From the NCBI RefSeq assembly GCF_001424645.1, contig NZ_LMQR01000001.1, forward strand, positions 3,074,305 through 3,138,304: a stretch of DNA of 64,000 nucleotides, written 5' to 3'. Position 1 is the first letter of the stretch, and every line of letters begins with the position of its first letter. Shown one piece after another: positions 49,667 to 58,727 of the stretch. The notes under the pieces were generated by a model. It was not told the DNA's origin. It ran no database searches and saw nothing but the letters and a program-made list of their open reading frames with translations. The position numbers were made by a program, and so were the translations under genes. This DNA is from Frigoribacterium sp. Leaf415. Its GTDB lineage: Bacteria > Actinomycetota > Actinomycetes > Actinomycetales > Microbacteriaceae.

Positions 49667-52141
49667 GTGACCAGCACCCGCCGACGCCCTTCCGCCCGCC
49701 GGTCGACCGGTGTGCTGGTGGGCGCGGCGCTCGCGGCAGCCCTCGTGCTCGCACCGGTCACCGCCTTCGCCGCCGACGCCGCCGGCGCCGCGGACCCTGC
49801 CTCGGCCACGGCCACCCCGGCGGAGCCCACCCTCGAACCGTCGGCGCCGGTCTCGACCGGCACCCCGGACGCCGCGGCGTCGACCGCCTCGCCCTCGCCC
49901 TCGCCCTCGGCCGTCACCGGCGCCATGAACTACGTCGTCAACGCCGAGCCCGGCGCCGTCACGACCGAGGCGGCCTCGGCCGCCGTGATCGCCGCGGGCG
50001 GCACCGTCCTCGAGACCTGGGCCGAGATCGGGGTGGTGACCGCCCGGTCGACCGTCACCGACTTCGCCGAGAAGGTCCGCGCCTCCTCGGCCGTCGAGTC
50101 CGCCGGGCCGACCCGCACGGCCGCCGTCCGCACGACGTCCGCGGCCGACACGGGCGGCGTCCAGTCGACCGGCCTGGTCGAGCAGGCGGTCGACGCGACC
50201 ACGGCGACGGCGCGCGCGACGACGCAGGCCGCCGACGTCGCCGACCCCGCCGAAGAACGAGGGTGGAACGACCAGGCCGTGCACGCCGCCGAGGCGCGAG
50301 CGGTGCAGCCCGGCAGTCCCGACGTGTTGGTCGGCGTGCTCGACAGCGGGATCGACGCGACGCACCCCGACCTCGCCTCCCAGGTCGACCCGGCCGCCTC
50401 GGTGGGCTGCAGCGTGGACGGCGTCGCCGACACCGCCCCTGCTGCCTGGGCGCCGTCTCCCGACGCCGCGACGAGCACCCGCGAGCACGGCACCCACGTG
50501 GCCGGCATCATCGCCGCGGCCGACGACGGCCGGGGCATCGTCGGCGTCGCCCCGGGCGTGCGGCTGGCCAGCGTCAAGGTCGTCGACGCGGACGGCTTCA
50601 TCTACCCCGAGTACGCGGTCTGCGGCTACATGTGGGCGGCGCAGCAGCAGATGGACGTGACGAACGCCAGCTTCTTCGTCGACCCGTGGGCCGCTTGGTG
50701 CTCGGCCGACTCCGACCAGGCCCCGGCCCTCGAGGCGGTCGCGCGGGCCGTCGCCTGGTCCCAGCACGAGGGCGTCCTCGACGTGGCGGCCGCAGGCAAC
50801 GCCGCGACCGGTGCCGTCGCCGTCGATCTCGCCCACAAGACGACCGACTCGCTCAGCCCGAACGACACGACCCCGCAGCCGGGTCGCGACGTCTCGTCGG
50901 GGTGCGCGCAGCTGCCCGCCGAGGTCGACGGCGTCGTCACCGTCTCGTCTGCCCAGCAGGGCACCGGGGGCTCGATCGAGAAGTCCCGGTTCTCGAACTA
51001 CGGGGCCGGCGTCGTCGACCTGACGGCCCCCGGGTCCGCCGTGCTCAGCACGGTCCCCGGTGGCGGGTTCGCCGCCCTCAGCGGGACCTCCATGGCGGCT
51101 CCGCACGTGGCCGGGGTCGCAGCCCTGCTGGCGAGCGTGCACCCGGACGCGACCCCGGCCGAGCTGCGTGACCTGCTCGCCCGTCAGGCCGGTGGCGAGA
51201 CCCCGGCCGAGTACTTCGGCGCCGGCATGGTCGACGCCTTCGTCGCCGTGACCGAGGATCTCGGGCGGGGCCCGGTCGTCGTCGCCCCCGACGGCACGCT
51301 GCGAGCGGGCGCGGCGGCCACCCTGCGCGGCACCGGCTTCGTGCCCGGCGAGACGGTCCGGGCCGAGGGCGACGCGTTCGACGAGTCGACGTCGACCGTC
51401 GCCGACGAGCGTGGGCGGGTCCAATTGCCCGTCCGGCTCTCGCCCGGCACCGCGCCGGGTCCCCTGTCGTTCGCCGTGGTCGGGTCGTCGGGTTCGAGCG
51501 CGGTCGTCGACGTCGAGGTGCAGGAGGCGCTGGCCGGCCCGGTCATCACCTCACCCGCCGTCGGCGCGCGTCTGCCCTCGGGGCAGGCCGTGGCCGTCGC
51601 GGGCACCTCGATCGACTCCGCCCGCGTCGCCGTCACCGTCGAGCCCGCAGCGGACGTCCCGGCGCCTGCCCGGGTTGCTGCCGGTGTCGCCGCCGAGTCC
51701 ATGACGGTCCGCGCCGAGCAGGACGGCACGTTCCGCGCGACGTTCACCGACCTCGCCGAGGGGGACTGGCAGGTCTCGGCCGTCACCTGGACGGTGGACG
51801 ACGTCGTCTCGGCCACCGGTCCCGTCGTCCTCTTCGCCGTCGACCCGCTCCCCGCTCCCGTGCCGGGGGGCGAGAGCGGCGTCCCGGCCGGGCCCGGGGC
51901 TCCGCCGGTCGGTCCGGGGTCCGCGGTCCCCGCCCCGGACGCCCTGGCGGGCGGGACCGTGTCCGAGGCGGGCACCTCGGGACGCCCGCTCGCCGCGGAC
52001 CCGGCCCGCGCCTCCTCGGCCGCTCTCGCCTGGACGGGCTCCGAGCCGAGGCCGGTCGCTCTCGCCGCGCTCTTGATCGTCGTGTTCGGCGTGGTCGGCG
52101 TCGCCGTCGGACGCCGTCGCCTCGTCGACGACGGCCGGTAG
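49667..52141 (+). CDS. Secreted subtilisin-like (S8) serine protease with LAXTG wall anchor
   Basis: An 824-aa preproprotein: signal peptide (residues 15-36, GVLVGAALAAALVLAPVTAF), a propeptide, then the S8 domain with Asp in VGVLDSGIDATHPDL, His in REHGTHVAGIIAA and Ser in LSGTSMAAPHVAGVAALL. Ig-like or beta domains follow. The C-terminus is ALAWTGSEPRP, a membrane helix and RRR, fitting the LAXTG signal of class E sortases. Dispersed-word copies at 50078 and 52007 encode RASS in the propeptide and just before LAWTG. TATCGT lies 6 nt before the GTG: leaderless type. Confidence 0.92.
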   Translation: MTSTRRRPSARRSTGVLVGAALAAALVLAPVTAFAADAAGAADPASATATPAEPTLEPSAPVSTGTPDAAASTASPSPSPSAVTGAMNYVVNAEPGAVTTEAASAAVIAAGGTVLETWAEIGVVTARSTVTDFAEKVRASSAVESAGPTRTAAVRTTSAADTGGVQSTGLVEQAVDATTATARATTQAADVADPAEERGWNDQAVHAAEARAVQPGSPDVLVGVLDSGIDATHPDLASQVDPAASVGCSVDGVADTAPAAWAPSPDAATSTREHGTHVAGIIAAADDGRGIVGVAPGVRLASVKVVDADGFIYPEYAVCGYMWAAQQQMDVTNASFFVDPWAAWCSADSDQAPALEAVARAVAWSQHEGVLDVAAAGNAATGAVAVDLAHKTTDSLSPNDTTPQPGRDVSSGCAQLPAEVDGVVTVSSAQQGTGGSIEKSRFSNYGAGVVDLTAPGSAVLSTVPGGGFAALSGTSMAAPHVAGVAALLASVHPDATPAELRDLLARQAGGETPAEYFGAGMVDAFVAVTEDLGRGPVVVAPDGTLRAGAAATLRGTGFVPGETVRAEGDAFDESTSTVADERGRVQLPVRLSPGTAPGPLSFAVVGSSGSSAVVDVEVQEALAGPVITSPAVGARLPSGQAVAVAGTSIDSARVAVTVEPAADVPAPARVAAGVAAESMTVRAEQDGTFRATFTDLAEGDWQVSAVTWTVDDVVSATGPVVLFAVDPLPAPVPGGESGVPAGPGAPPVGPGSAVPAPDALAGGTVSEAGTSGRPLAADPARASSAALAWTGSEPRPVALAALLIVVFGVVGVAVGRRRLVDDGR

Positions 52142-52269
52142 CGGCCCGGCCCGCTCGTCGGTCGGGCCCGGTCCGTCGTCCGTCCGGCACGGGAGGTGCG
52201 GCCCGGCCTCGGTCACCGACCGACCTAGGATGGTCCGCGACCCGCCGCCGCCCGCCTGGAGGACCTCTC

Positions 52270-53439
52270 GTGACCAAGGCCCCGACCGTGTACGACGTGG
52301 CCGCCCACGCCGACGTGTCGATCGCGACGGTGTCGAGGGTGCTGCGCCGTCCCGACGACGTGCGCCCCGAGACCCGCAGCCGGGTGCTCGAGTCGGTGCG
52401 TGCCCTCGGCTACGTGCCGAGCGGCGCGGCCCGCGGCCTCGCCGGGCGACGCACGGGCGTGCTCGGCCTCTTCCTGCCGGGCCACGACGGCATCGACGGC
52501 CCCGAACCCGACTGGGCCCGGGTGTCGGACGCGTCGCGCATCCCGCTGATCGACGACCGCGAGCGGGTGGAGGCGTCGGCCGTCGTCGACCCGGGCCGCG
52601 GTGTGCCGACCCCCACCGCGCCTCCTGCGCCCGACCACGGGTCGAACCCGGCCAACCTCTACTTCGACGAGGTGCTGCGCGGCGCCGAGGTCGAGGCCTG
52701 GCGACGCGGATTCGCCCTCATGGTCGCGGCCGGCCGGGGGTCGAGCCGCGAGGTGATGGTCAACGACATCGCGGGCCGGGTCGACGGGCTCGCGGTGCTG
52801 GCCCAGACGGTCCCGGGCGACCTGCTCGCGCACGTCTCACGACGCATCCCCGTCGTCGTGCTCGCCGACTCGAGACCGGGTGACGACCTCGACCACGTCG
52901 GCGTCGACAACGTCGCCGGCATGCACGCGCTGACCGACTTCGTACTGGGAACGCGAGGGGTGCGCGACGTCGCCTACGTCGCCGGACCGTCCGACTCGCC
53001 CGACGAACTCGACCGTCACGCCGGTTTCGACCGGGCCGTCGAGGCGCACCGCGCCGCCGGGGCGCGCGTCACGGTCCGGGTCGAGCCGGGCGAGTTCTCC
53101 CGCGCCGGCGGTCGTCGTGCCGCGGCGGCCCTGCTCGAGGCCGGCGACCTGCCCCGGGCCGTCCTCTGCGCGAACGACCAGTCGGCGCTCGGCGTCCTCG
53201 ACGTGTTCGGCGAGCAGGGCGTCGACGTGCCCGGCCGGGTGCTCGTGACGGGCTTCGACGGCATCGACGCCGGCCGTTTCTCCCGGCCCCGGCTCACCAC
53301 GGTGCGCCAACCGATGGGCGAGCTCGGCCGCATCGCCGTCCGCACGGTCGTGCGACGACTGACCGACCCGGGGGCGCCGCCGCAGCGGGTCACCCTGCCG
53401 GTCGAGGTGCTGCTGCGCGAGAGCTGCCCCGCGCTCTGA
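52270..53439 (+). CDS. LacI-family transcriptional regulator with a ~50-residue insertion
   Basis: A 389-aa LacI/GalR repressor. The helix-turn-helix (TVYDVAAHADVSIATVSRVL) and hinge (GYVPSGAARGLAGRRTG) are canonical, as is the periplasmic-binding-like sensor (RVLVTGFDGIDAGRFSRPRL). An insertion of about 50 residues (positions 77-130) interrupts the first strand-helix junction and contains a dispersed-word copy at 52617-52625. GGAGG precedes the GTG. It may act on the LacI-type palindrome at 55037-55072. TAGGAT at 52226-52231 is a possible -10. Confidence 0.9.
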   Translation: MTKAPTVYDVAAHADVSIATVSRVLRRPDDVRPETRSRVLESVRALGYVPSGAARGLAGRRTGVLGLFLPGHDGIDGPEPDWARVSDASRIPLIDDRERVEASAVVDPGRGVPTPTAPPAPDHGSNPANLYFDEVLRGAEVEAWRRGFALMVAAGRGSSREVMVNDIAGRVDGLAVLAQTVPGDLLAHVSRRIPVVVLADSRPGDDLDHVGVDNVAGMHALTDFVLGTRGVRDVAYVAGPSDSPDELDRHAGFDRAVEAHRAAGARVTVRVEPGEFSRAGGRRAAAALLEAGDLPRAVLCANDQSALGVLDVFGEQGVDVPGRVLVTGFDGIDAGRFSRPRLTTVRQPMGELGRIAVRTVVRRLTDPGAPPQRVTLPVEVLLRESCPAL

Positions 53440-53462
53440 GGGTCGCCCCATGCCAGCCCGCC

Positions 53463-54827
53463 CTACCCGAGCCCGCCCTGCCCGGTGTCGGCGCCGGTGA
53501 CGCTGCCGTCGTCCGGCCCGAAGACGAAGTAGTGCACGCGGTCGGCGTCGACCCCGTGGCCGATCAGGGCCGCCCGGGCGATCGCCATGAACGGCACCGG
53601 TCCGCACAGGAACACCCGGTGCGACGCGGTCAGGTCGACCCGGGCCAGGTCGATCGGGTCGAGGTAGACGCCCGGCCCGTCGATCGACGCCTCGGCCAGA
53701 GCGCTGAGCGCCGACAGCGACCCCTGCGTGTAGCTGACCCGCAGCGTCGCGTTCGGCATCGACGCGACCAGCGCCTCGAGTTCGACGCGGTGCGCGTGCC
53801 GCTCGGGCGTGCGCTCGAAGTGCAGCACCGTCACGACGCGGTCGAGCTCGGTGCGGGCCAGGTGGTCGAGCATGCCGAGCACGGGCGTGCAGCCGATGCC
53901 CGCCGAGACGAACAGGAGCGGGGCGTCGTCGAGGTCGTCGATCGTCAGCGATCCGATCGGGGGCGAGACGCTCACCACGTCGCCCACCCGCAGCTCGCGC
54001 ATCAGGTGCGACGACACCTCGCCGTCGGGCGCGGGCGGTTCGCCGAGCAGCAACCGTGCGCTGATGCGCCACTGCTCGTCGTGCCCGCCGCGCAGGCTGT
54101 ACTGCCGGATCTGCCGGGCCCCGTCGGCCAGCCGCACCTGCACCGACGCGAACTGGCCGGCGCGGTACCGGGGCAGGGCCTCGCTGTCGGCCGAGACCAG
54201 GGTGAGCGCGACCACGTCTTCGGCCTCGACGCGGAGTTCGGTGACGAGGGCCTCGCGCCACTCCTCGCCCGGCTCGAGGTCGGCCTGCCGGTAGATCGCC
54301 TCGACCGTCGCCACCATCTCGTCGCGGGCCTGACGGTAGACGGCCGCCCAGGCGTCGGCGATCTCGGCCGTGAAGTCCGGGCCGAGGGCGTCCGCGAACG
54401 CCTCGCCGAGGTGCCGCTCGAACAGGTCGTACTCGTCGCGGGTGACGCCGAGCGCCGCGTGCCGCTGGGCGAGTCGCGAGACGATCTCGCCGGGTGTCGC
54501 CGGCGCGAGGGTCGGCGCCCCGGCTTGGCGGGCGGCGTCCCCGTCCGACGTTCGGCCCCCCGAGGAGGCGCGGTGCCGGTCGGCGCCCTCGCCTCGCGTC
54601 GACCCCGGGGCCGCGTCGAGGACGGCCTGCGCGAGCGCCACGATCGTGCGGGCGAGCTCGCGCTGCTGCCGCCCCTGCGCGAGCTCGCCCCGGTTGAACT
54701 GGTCGCGCAGCAGGTCGGGCCGGGTGGCGAACAGGCGGCGGTAGAAGTCGTCGGCGATGTCGTGCGCCCGCTCGGCGACCACGGGCAGCGAGGCGCGGAG
54801 CGCTCGCAGCTGCGTCGTGCTGGCCAT
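53463..54827 (-). CDS. hmp: Flavohemoprotein (nitric oxide dioxygenase) with a globin-domain insertion
   Basis: A 454-aa globin-FNR fusion that oxidises NO to nitrate. The globin has its proximal His in RLAQRHAALGV (residue 123), followed by the FAD domain (IRQYSLRG) and NAD domain (FVSAGIGCTPVLGMLDHLAR, then VFLCGPVPFM). Compared with E. coli Hmp, about 35 extra residues (75-110) sit just before the proximal helix; they contain a dispersed-word copy (54564-54572). CGGAGGG precedes the ATG. It is divergent from the transporter operon. Confidence 0.92.
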   Translation of the reverse strand: MASTTQLRALRASLPVVAERAHDIADDFYRRLFATRPDLLRDQFNRGELAQGRQQRELARTIVALAQAVLDAAPGSTRGEGADRHRASSGGRTSDGDAARQAGAPTLAPATPGEIVSRLAQRHAALGVTRDEYDLFERHLGEAFADALGPDFTAEIADAWAAVYRQARDEMVATVEAIYRQADLEPGEEWREALVTELRVEAEDVVALTLVSADSEALPRYRAGQFASVQVRLADGARQIRQYSLRGGHDEQWRISARLLLGEPPAPDGEVSSHLMRELRVGDVVSVSPPIGSLTIDDLDDAPLLFVSAGIGCTPVLGMLDHLARTELDRVVTVLHFERTPERHAHRVELEALVASMPNATLRVSYTQGSLSALSALAEASIDGPGVYLDPIDLARVDLTASHRVFLCGPVPFMAIARAALIGHGVDADRVHYFVFGPDDGSVTGADTGQGGLG

Positions 54828-54971
54828 GCGGGTCCCTCCGGTCGGCCGGGGCGCCGCGACCGGCACCCGACGCCGATTCTGGCGTGCGGGCCCGGGCGTC
54901 CCCTGACGGTTGGCTCGGCGTCGAACGACCTCGCGCCTCCTCGTCCCTCGGGGTTCGCGACCCCGAGACGT

Positions 54972-55013
54972 CACGACGTGCCGCTCATGTCAGGACGTGA
55001 GCGGCACGTCGTG
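54972..55013. repeat. 16-bp perfect inverted repeat between hmp and the transporter operon
   Basis: CACGACGTGCCGCTCA (54972-54987) and TGAGCGGCACGTCGTG (54998-55013) are perfect complements with a 10-nt spacer. It lies between divergent promoters, so it is not an ordinary terminator. It could be an operator or an extragenic palindrome. A dispersed-word copy sits 31 nt upstream (54932-54940). Otherwise 54828-55036 holds no gene. Confidence 0.75.
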
Positions 55014-55036
55014 CCATCTCGCCGAGCCCGACCGCT

Positions 55037-55072
55037 TGCGCCCACGCGATGTATGCGCTTACAGTGGGCGCA
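55037..55072 (+). promoter_or_regulatory. Nested LacI-type operator and promoter of the beta-glucoside operon
   Basis: The inner palindrome TGTATGCGCTTACA (55050-55063) resembles LacI-family operators centred on GCGC. It is framed by perfect arms TGCGCCCAC and GTGGGCGCA. A plausible promoter overlaps it (-35 TTGCGC at 55036-55041, -10 TACAGT at 55060-55065). A LacI repressor here would block transcription of the transporter and beta-glucosidase genes. The LacI gene at 52270 is a candidate. Confidence 0.7.
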
Positions 55073-55105
55073 GCTCACCTCGACGACGAATGAGAGAACG
55101 TGGCG

Positions 55106-56794
55106 ATGACGCACGCGACACCCCCTCGGCGACACCCGCGCCGACGCTTCCGCACGCTCGCGGCCCTGGCAGCGGCCACGGCCGCCGTGCTCGTGGCCAC
55201 CGGCTGCAGCATCCAGATCCGAAGCCAGCCCGACCCCAGCATCGGGGCCGACACGATGCTGATCAACGCCGACAAGGGCAATCCGCAGTTCGAGCGCAAC
55301 TTCAACCCGTTCCTCACGAACAAGCGCACCGCCTCGACCTGGATCTACGAGCCCCTGCTCGAGATCAACCCGCTCGACGGCGAGATCACGCCCTGGCTCG
55401 CGAGCGAGACCGTCCTGCCCGACGCGCGCACGATCGACATGACGATCCGCGACGGCGTCGAGTGGTCCGACGGCACGCCGATGACCCCGGCCGACGTGGT
55501 CTACACGTTCGACCTGATCAAGGCGAACCCGACGCTCGACCTCAAGGGCGCCTGGCAGCACATCGACACGATCGAGACCGAGGGCGGCCACGTCGTCTTC
55601 CACCTGCAGACCGACGACGTGCCCGCGATGGAGATCATCGGCCAGACGACGATCGTGCCCGAGCACCTGTGGAAGGACGTCGACGACCCCACGACCTTCC
55701 GCAACCCCGACCCGGTCGGCACCGGACCGTTCACGCTCGGCAACTACTCGCCGCAGCAGTACTCGATGGACAAGAACGAGACCTACTGGCAGGCCGACAA
55801 GATCGAGATCGGGCACCTGATCCTGCCCGCGACGAACAACCAGCTCGACACCGTCACGCGCGGTTACGACTGGTCGTACTCGTTCATCAGCGACGTCGAG
55901 GGCACCTGGGGTGCTGCCAGCCCCGACAACCACTTCTGGTTCCCGCCGGGCGGCGTGATCGGTCTCGTGCCGAACCTCACCAAGGCGCCGTTCGACGACG
56001 TGAACGTGCGGCGCGGCATCGCGCTGGCGCTCGACCGCGGGCCCATCGCCGAGTCCGCCACCGAGGGGTACCTCGAGCCGGCCGGTCAGACCGGGCTCAT
56101 CCTGCCCAACCAGCAGGACGACCTCGACCCGTCGATCCCGAACGCCGGCATCCTCGAGCAGGACGTCGACGGCGCCCTCGCGGCCTTCGCCGAGTCGGGC
56201 TACACGAAGCAGGGCGACGAGCTGGTCGGCCCCGACGGCAAGCAGCTGAAGATCACGATCCTCACCGCCAACGGCTACACCGACTGGCTGCGGGCCGTGC
56301 AGGAGGTGCGGAGCCAGTTGGGCGCGATCGGCATCGACGTGCAGATCCAGGCTCCCCAGCCGGCCGGCTACCAGTCGGCCATCGCGAACGGCGAGTTCGA
56401 CATGGCGATGGGCGGCATGGGCAACGGGAACGTCTACCAGGCCTACAACAACCTGCTCAACAGCCAGTTCGCGACCCCGGTCGGCGAGACCACGGCGGCC
56501 AACTACGAGCGCTTCAGCGACCCCGCGGTCGACCGGTTGCTCGACGAGTGGAAGGCCACGACCGATCCCGAGCAGCAGAAGCAGTACAGCTACCAGCTGC
56601 AGAACGTCGTCTACGACCAGCTGCCCGTGATCGGCCTCTACTACGGCGGGCTCTGGGGTCTGTTCAACGACTCGAAGTTCACCGGCTGGCCCACCGCCGA
56701 GAACCCGTACATGGCACCGCAGAACTACGACCAGGCACCGCTGCTGATCTTCACGAAGCTCAAGCGCGTCGACCAGAAAGAGGGCGACCAGTGA
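55106..56794 (+). CDS. ABC transporter substrate-binding lipoprotein, peptide/oligosaccharide family 5
   Basis: A 562-aa family 5 (DppA/OppA-like) solute-binding protein. The signal peptide ends in the lipobox LVATGCS. Family features are RTASTWIYEPLLEIN, the DGVEWSDGTPMTPADVVYTF region and the VGTGPFTLGNY motif. In bacteria such proteins bind peptides or cello- and mannooligosaccharides; operon linkage to a GH1 enzyme favours a sugar. An in-frame GTG at 55100 is the alternative start. The stop codon overlaps the permease GTG. Confidence 0.88.
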   Translation: MTHATPPRRHPRRRFRTLAALAAATAAVLVATGCSIQIRSQPDPSIGADTMLINADKGNPQFERNFNPFLTNKRTASTWIYEPLLEINPLDGEITPWLASETVLPDARTIDMTIRDGVEWSDGTPMTPADVVYTFDLIKANPTLDLKGAWQHIDTIETEGGHVVFHLQTDDVPAMEIIGQTTIVPEHLWKDVDDPTTFRNPDPVGTGPFTLGNYSPQQYSMDKNETYWQADKIEIGHLILPATNNQLDTVTRGYDWSYSFISDVEGTWGAASPDNHFWFPPGGVIGLVPNLTKAPFDDVNVRRGIALALDRGPIAESATEGYLEPAGQTGLILPNQQDDLDPSIPNAGILEQDVDGALAAFAESGYTKQGDELVGPDGKQLKITILTANGYTDWLRAVQEVRSQLGAIGIDVQIQAPQPAGYQSAIANGEFDMAMGGMGNGNVYQAYNNLLNSQFATPVGETTAANYERFSDPAVDRLLDEWKATTDPEQQKQYSYQLQNVVYDQLPVIGLYYGGLWGLFNDSKFTGWPTAENPYMAPQNYDQAPLLIFTKLKRVDQKEGDQ

Positions 56795-57771
56795 AGTACG
56801 CAGCCCAGAAACTCGGCCTGTTCGTGCTCACCCTGTGGGCCGCGGTCACCCTGAACTTCATCCTGCCGCGGTTGATGCCCGGCAGCCCGACCGACGCCGC
56901 GATCGCGAAGTTGTCGCTGAACGGTCCGGTCAGCGCGGCGACCCGTGCCGCCATCGAGGCCCAGCTCGGCGTGCCGGACGGCAACGTGCTGCAGCAGTAC
57001 GTCGCCTACCTCGGCCAGGTCGTGCGTCTCGACTTCGGCACGAGCTACACGTTCTTCCCCGAGACGGTCGGCCACCTGGTCGGCCAGGCCCTGCCGTTCA
57101 CGCTGATCCTCGTCGGGGTCTGCACGATCATCGCCTTCGTGCTCGGCACCCTGATCGGCGTCGCCGCGGCGTGGAAGCGCGGCACCTGGCTCGACTCGCT
57201 GCCCACCCTGTCGGGCAGCTTCATGAGCACGTTCCCGTACTTCTGGACGGCCCTGTTGCTGCTGTTCTTCCTGGGCTACGTGCTGCACTGGTTCCCCACC
57301 ACGGGGGCCTATGGCGCCACGACGACGCCCGGGTTCACGCCGGCCTTCGTCGGCGACGCGCTGCAGCACGCGGTGCTCCCGGCCATCACGATCCTGCTGA
57401 CGAGCCTCGGCGGCTGGATCCTCGGCATGCGCAACGCCATGATCTCGACGCTGGGTGACGACTACGTCACCTTCGCCGAGGCCAACGGCCTGAAGGGTCG
57501 CACGGTCGCCGTGCGCTACGCCGCCCGCAACGCGATCCTGCCGAACCTGACCGGCTTCGGCCTCGCCCTGGGCGGCGTGGTCGGCGGCTCGATCCTCGTC
57601 GAGCAGGTGTTCGGCTACCCCGGCATCGGCTACCTGCTGTTCAACGCCGTCATCGGCCAGGACTACCCGCTGATGCAGGCCCTCTTCCTGATGATCACGG
57701 TCAGCGTGCTCGTCGCCAACTTCCTCGTCGACATCTTGTACGGCGTGCTCGACCCAAGGACCCGCCGATGA
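56791..57771 (+). CDS. ABC transporter permease (DppB-like)
   Basis: A 326-aa permease with six helices: LGLFVLTLWAAVTLNFILPR at the N-terminus, and the binding-protein-dependent EAA-like loop YVTFAEANGLKGRTVAVRYA. It pairs with the DppC-like gene. The GTG overlaps the binding-protein stop codon, and its stop overlaps the next ATG. Substrate as for the operon: probably a beta-glucoside. Confidence 0.9.
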   Translation: MKYAAQKLGLFVLTLWAAVTLNFILPRLMPGSPTDAAIAKLSLNGPVSAATRAAIEAQLGVPDGNVLQQYVAYLGQVVRLDFGTSYTFFPETVGHLVGQALPFTLILVGVCTIIAFVLGTLIGVAAAWKRGTWLDSLPTLSGSFMSTFPYFWTALLLLFFLGYVLHWFPTTGAYGATTTPGFTPAFVGDALQHAVLPAITILLTSLGGWILGMRNAMISTLGDDYVTFAEANGLKGRTVAVRYAARNAILPNLTGFGLALGGVVGGSILVEQVFGYPGIGYLLFNAVIGQDYPLMQALFLMITVSVLVANFLVDILYGVLDPRTRR

Positions 57772-58727
57772 CCTCCACCGTGTCCGTCCACCTGCCCGAG
57801 GGCGCGCCTCCCACCGGCCCCGCCGAGCAGAAGGCGCCCAGTCGCTGGCTCACCATCGGCCGCATGGCCGCGACCATCTGGTCGAACCCCAAGGCGAAGA
57901 TCGGCGTGGTCATCTTCGGCCTCTTCGTGCTCGTCGCGATCTTCGCCCCGCTGCTCGCCCCCTACGGCGGCAGCGAGAACGGCTTCGAGCGCAACGCCGA
58001 CGCCAGCTGGGCCCACTGGATGGGCACCACGGCCGCCGGTGAGGACGTCCTGAGCCAGCTGATCTACGGCGCCCGCATCAGCGTCTTCGTCGGCGTCGTG
58101 GCCGGCGTGCTGTCGACGCTGGTCGCCGTCGCGATCGGGCTGAGCTGGGGCTACATGAAGGGCTTCGGCGGCGACGTCGTCGGCTTCATCGTGAACCTCT
58201 TCCTCGTTATCCCCGGTTTGCCCCTGATGATCGTCATCGCGGCCTACCTGCAGAACGGCGGCATCACCGTGATCCTCGCGGTGATCGTCATCACCGGCTG
58301 GGCCTGGGGAGCGCGCGTGCTGCGCAGCCAGACGCAGTCGCTGCGATCGCGCGACTTCGTCACGGCGGCACGGTTCTCGGGCGAGAGCGCCGGACGCATC
58401 GTGTTCCGCGAGATCCTGCCCAACATGACCTCGCTGATCACCGGCTCGTTCTTCGGTGCCGCGACCAGTGCGATCCTCGCCGAGGCCGGCCTCGAGTTCC
58501 TGGGGCTCGGCGACTCGTCGATCGTCAGCTGGGGCACGATCCTCTACTGGGCGCAGAACTCGAACGCCCTGCTCACCGGCCAGTGGATCCTGCTCTTCGC
58601 GCCCGGCCTCTGCATCGCCCTGCTGGCGATGAGCCTGACCTTGATCAACTTCGGCGTCGACGCCGTCGGCAACCCCCGCCTCCGCGAAGGCGGAGCCAAG
58701 CGAACCAAGAAGGAGGCGCGCGCATGA
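57768..58727 (+). CDS. ABC transporter permease (DppC-like)
   Basis: A 319-aa permease with an N-terminal cytoplasmic tail that includes EGAPPT, encoded by a dispersed-word copy (57803-57811). Six helices follow, with the EAA-like loop DFVTAARFSGESAGRIVFRE. The C-terminal KKEARA stop is also encoded by a word copy (58712-58720), which doubles as the ribosome-binding site of the ATPase gene. Confidence 0.9.
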   Translation: MTSTVSVHLPEGAPPTGPAEQKAPSRWLTIGRMAATIWSNPKAKIGVVIFGLFVLVAIFAPLLAPYGGSENGFERNADASWAHWMGTTAAGEDVLSQLIYGARISVFVGVVAGVLSTLVAVAIGLSWGYMKGFGGDVVGFIVNLFLVIPGLPLMIVIAAYLQNGGITVILAVIVITGWAWGARVLRSQTQSLRSRDFVTAARFSGESAGRIVFREILPNMTSLITGSFFGAATSAILAEAGLEFLGLGDSSIVSWGTILYWAQNSNALLTGQWILLFAPGLCIALLAMSLTLINFGVDAVGNPRLREGGAKRTKKEARA

